From Rhabdophis nuchalis (lineage: Eukaryota > Chordata > Lepidosauria > Squamata > Natricidae), in NCBI GenBank assembly GCA_039707465.1, contig CM077651.1, positions 22,971,019 to 23,035,018 of the forward strand: a DNA stretch of 64,000 nucleotides, written 5' to 3'. Both the position numbers and the translations under genes were made by a program. Below, one piece after another: positions 60,552 to 64,000 of this stretch. The first letter of the stretch is position 1. The number at the start of each line of letters is the position of its first letter. The notes under the pieces were generated by a model. It did not search any database. It saw only the letters and a program-made list of their open reading frames with translations, and had not been told where the DNA came from.

Positions 60552-61040
60552 AACACCACAAAGAGACCTTTGATGCTTTAATATGCTATGATTTTGAGAA
60601 AGCATAATACACCAAGAACATGCTTATAATTCAATGGATTAAAATAGAATATATGAAATTGCCATCAACTTCTCCATATTGCTGTAAAATATTTTATCCA
60701 AGGATACATTTCATCTTACCATTAATATAACATGACCATTAATATAACATGATATAATAAAAAGACTCTGCATCCTTTTGTTCAACCTGACTCTACTCTA
60801 GTAATCCATGAAAAATGAAAAAGGGAGATCAGATTTATCACTATGACTTTACTATAAAGGAAGTAATTCCTTTATCGTTTAATTTATAAACTATAATTAA
60901 ACATAGTTTAATTATGTCAGAAAAATTCTCTCAGGATCAAAAGTTTTCACATTTCACATTAATACAGATGACAATTACGAATATGTAAAGAAAACATGTA
61001 ATTCAAGACTGAGAAAAACTCCATTTTTATAATGGAAAAG
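60552..61040. other. intronic sequence, no recognised element
   Basis: Contains the tandem phrase ACCATTAATATAACATGA twice near 60720-60755. Confidence 0.35.
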
Positions 61041-61413
61041 TCTACATATATTAAAATGTGTGTATGTGTGTGTTCCAACATAACTCTGGAATGCCTCGAA
61101 CAATTACAACAAACTTGGTCCACAGATGACTTACTCTCTGGAAACAAATACTGTGGGGGTAAGACATCCCTAATACCGCTTGGGGAGGGGAGGTGTTCTG
61201 TTAAATACAGCCTGTTGTACCTTCAAATGGCTTCTACTGTCCTGCCATAAAATGGCTTCTATTGTACAGCACAGTGGAGTTGCCATGGTAACAGAGTACT
61301 ACACAAGGGGGTTCCTTCTAGTAAGGAGGAAAATCCAACATTAGAAATTACTTTTGGTCCAGACATTTTCCCCTTATAAATAAATACCTGGACAATGCCA
61401 GCTTATCAGCTAG
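61041..61413 (+). mobile_element. non-autonomous Helitron
   Basis: Starts TCTACATATATTAAAATGTG and ends GACAATGCCAGCTTATCAG-CTAG before T. The body is shared with the copies at 30455 and 49324. No nested element. The base before the TC is G rather than the usual A. Confidence 0.82.
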
Positions 61414-61878
61414 TTATCGTTGAAATACATGTTTTCCATTGACAGCGCAGGAGATGTATATTGCTCTTTAAAGCTATAAAACGTTAGACACAATTTATGA
61501 AATTATTACAAAAAGAGCTCTGAAGTCAGGAGAACTATATCCCATTACATTTCAGTGTGCTTAATCCCAGAATATATACATTCCTAAACTTTTAAGGTAT
61601 TTTCAAACTCTTGCTTCTCTTGTACTAAGATTGTTAGCTTTTACAAGGAATATATTAATTCCAGAGATCTTAATACTATCACATTAAATAATATGGCTGG
61701 AACACACACAGACACACACACACACACAGCATTTGAGATTTCCACCTAAGTAATTAAATACCTCTCCAAGGTCCATTAATCATAGTTAAATAAGGGTCTG
61801 TCAGCAAAGTTCTATGTACATATTTGGGACTATGCTACAGTCAAACACTTCGCGGTATCTAAGTTAAACAATGATTCA
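61414..61878. other. intronic sequence, no recognised element
   Basis: A CA repeat lies at 61702-61728. Confidence 0.35.
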
Positions 61879-62166
61879 TTAAACCTCCCTCTCTATATAA
61901 TAGTTAGGGCAAACTTGAAGTGAAAGGATCGAAACGCTTTTGTTCTTCATAAAGGAGACAGTTTGTGATATTCTTTTCTTACAAGCTCTGCAAATTGCTT
62001 TAATTGCTGGCATCAGAATGTGCTCAGGTGGTTTCCTATCCATGCCTGGCTTTTGCAGCTGTCTGTTGACACTTGAGAGTGGAATGTTCAAATCTTCCAA
62101 ATAGGAAGCGCACATCACAATCCAATCACCTACTTCAAATTCATGCTTTCTCATCAAAGGATCCAA
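61879..62166 (-). other. orphan 95-codon open frame
   Basis: The frame reads MDPLMRKHEFEVGDWIVMCA, then SYLEDLNIPLSSVNRQLQKP, GMDRKPPEHILMPAIKAICR and ACKKRISQTVSFMKNKSVS. Composition is balanced, unlike the low-complexity frames elsewhere. I do not recognise a family. It could be the remnant of a retroelement ORF or of a processed pseudogene; no splice sites or promoter are evident. Confidence 0.25.
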
Positions 62167-62941
62167 TAAAAAAACTAACCATTCAACTCTTGAGTACTGA
62201 AGTTTAGAAGCTGAGCAAAAGACCCATCAAATTACCAGTCTGCCAGGGTTATATGCGGCCCAACAAGCTACATCCATTTTTATCTTCTTCTTCTTCCCTA
62301 TGTCCAGTTTGTCATACCAGCATTTTCAGTAACATTAGAACCTGATGGGAAACACCCAGCCAGGTAAGGCAAAGGCCTCAAGCGCACAAGTAATCTGCAG
62401 TCCTTGTACAGTCAAAAGAAACCCAGAAGTGGTACCCCCTGTCCCAAGTTTCTTATAGAACCTTATGAACTTATCTATCTGTTCCCAGGATGAGGCTGCC
62501 AGTCTGGGAAGATTCCTGCATAATAGGCAGAATACAATAAAGTAGCAAGCATGGACACGTGTGGTCTGGTTGCTTGTGCCTCAGACAAACCTGTAAAATG
62601 GTTGCAATACTTTCTCCAAATTAATACTGAAAAGTGGGCTTTCCCTACCCAATTCAATAACATTAGCAAAATCAACTCAGCTAAACCTCTCATTCCAGGT
62701 AACTATGCTGCCCAGAATCATCATGGATAGCAAGACAGTCAGCAAATAACTTTAATAAGAAAATAATAAGAAACAAACAAAGGTTAATGAAAGATATGAA
62801 ATCATAGGGGTCTTTAATTCCACCAACCTAATATTACATTACAATTATTTTTGGCAACACATGTGTCACAATATGTGACTATATATGACTAAAAGGGGTT
62901 TTTTATTCCTGAAAACAGATCCCAAAATTAGGGAGAATTTC
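62167..62941. other. intronic sequence, no recognised element
   Basis: Nothing assigned. Confidence 0.35.
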
Positions 62942-62955
62942 TTCTGAGTGCCTTA

Positions 62956-63269
62956 AGGTAAAGATATGTGCTAGTCATTCCTGACTCTATGGGATGGTGT
63001 TCATCTCCGTTTCAAAGCCGAAGAGCCAGTGCTGTCAAAAGACGTCTCCGTAGTCATGTGGCTGGCATGACTAAACACCGATGGTGCACGGAACGCTGTT
63101 ACCTTCCCACCAAAGGTGGTCCATATTTTTCTACTTGCGTTTTTACATGCTTTCGAACTGCTACATTGGCAGAAGCGCCCACTCCATTACGCAGCGCTAG
63201 GGATTCGAACCGCCGAACTGCCGACTTTTCTGATCGACAAGCTCAGCATCTTAGCCACTGAGCCACCCT
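62956..63269 (-). mobile_element. Sauria-type SINE with 14-bp target-site duplication
   Basis: On the minus strand: GGGTGGCTCAGTGGCTAAGA, GGTTCGAATCCCTAGCG, CAATGTAGCAGTTCGAAAGC, and an end in ATCTTTACCTT. TTCTGAGTGCCTTA (62942-62955) and TTCTGAGTGTCTTA (63270-63283) are a 14-bp duplication with one mismatch. Confidence 0.92.
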
Positions 63270-63283
63270 TTCTGAGTGTCTTA

Positions 63284-64000
63284 TTCCACCCAAAATCCAG
63301 CTAAGGGCTAAACTGCCTTTAATCTGACCCCTTGACTGGTCCTTGTTACCCGGTCCCCCAAGGTCATACCCACAGATCACAGACTTACAATAGTAAATAT
63401 TGTATTTCCTTATTCTGGTGCTCCCACCAAACTGGAATTAAAGTTCCAGGAATGCCCCCAGCCAAGTCAACTATATCTAGATGGTTCCAGATTAGGGGAG
63501 GTTGGTTGTAGAGGAACATTTAAACAGTTTTTTATACTGTATATTCATTCTTCTCTAAGAGAAACTAGTGCGGGGGAGGGATACATCACTAAAATGTTTT
63601 TATTGCTACTTTAAGCATTTTCCAGTTTTCAAGGCAATGACAAATAATTGAATTTGTCCATATCAATTGCTGACAGAAAACACACCCCACAGCAATGCTA
63701 GTGAAGTTCAACGCAGTACAATCATTAAATCATCAAAACCATTAAAATTGGGTTTCAAGGAATGAAAGGAACCAAGTTTCGTTTCTGAAAGAAAATAGAG
63801 AAAACTAAAAATATTTATGTATGTATCTTGAATGGTTGACAATTACTGATCTATTCTAGTTTCCATTCCATGTTCTTATAAATAAATGCTTATAGAGGCA
63901 TCTTATCTTTTTAAAAAATATGTTACTAACATTGCCTGTCCACATATACTACTATGCAGTTATTACTGGCTTCGCTACAGGGATCCTCAAAATACAAATA
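63284..64000. other. intronic sequence to window end
   Basis: Nothing assigned; no sign of the next upstream ABCC4 exon. Confidence 0.35.

Overview
This is vertebrate nuclear DNA, almost certainly from a squamate reptile and probably a snake. It lies inside one large multi-exon gene. Ten exons on the minus strand, each with AG/GT splice borders and matching phases, encode part of ABCC4 (MRP4), a full-length ABC exporter of cyclic nucleotides, prostanoids and other organic anions. The exons lie in coding order at 50970-50891, 38794-38644, 36900-36781, 35771-35661, 34867-34767, 32431-32240, 25255-25100, 14844-14755, 14245-14073 and 11076-10971. They join to about 427 codons with no stop or frameshift. 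They cover the second half of transmembrane domain 2 and nearly all of nucleotide-binding domain 2: Walker A, Q-loop, signature, Walker B, D-loop and H-loop. The upstream two thirds of the gene should lie beyond the right edge, and the last one or two coding exons beyond the left edge; I could not find either in the window.

The rest (about 98%) is intron packed with transposable elements. The assignment to squamates rests on several element types found together: CR1 LINEs with ATTCT/ATTGT-type tails, Sauria-type SINEs ending in ACCTTT repeats, tRNA-derived SINEs, Penelope-like elements, L2-clade LINEs, non-autonomous Helitrons, and several MITE families with hAT-type 8-bp or mariner-type TA target sites. 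Many insertions can be bounded to the base because their target-site duplications (TSDs) survive.

Layout: 1-10970, ABCC4 3' intron with two Penelope fragments (GIY-YIG part at 4172-5050, reverse transcriptase part at 8255-9262), an L2 LINE and several MITEs. 10971-14844, three exons coding the end of NBD2, with a Sauria SINE. 14845-25099, a 10.3-kb intron with MITEs, SINEs and a hAT nested in a CR1. 25100-38794, six more exons, with an open CR1 reverse transcriptase frame nested in a hAT MITE, a Helitron carrying a hAT with a minisatellite, and an inverted MITE pair. 38795-50890, a 12.1-kb intron with a LINE relic, a perfect 78-bp direct repeat and a Helitron carrying a SINE. 50971-64000, the next intron (incomplete) with a hAT that carries a coiled-coil gene fragment, the longest CR1 copy, a SPIN-like hAT MITE, a Helitron and a palindromic insertion.

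I see no independent functional gene, no functional RNA gene and no CRISPR array. Two short minus-strand reading frames (29216-29342 and 61879-62166) are not explained by the repeats I recognise.
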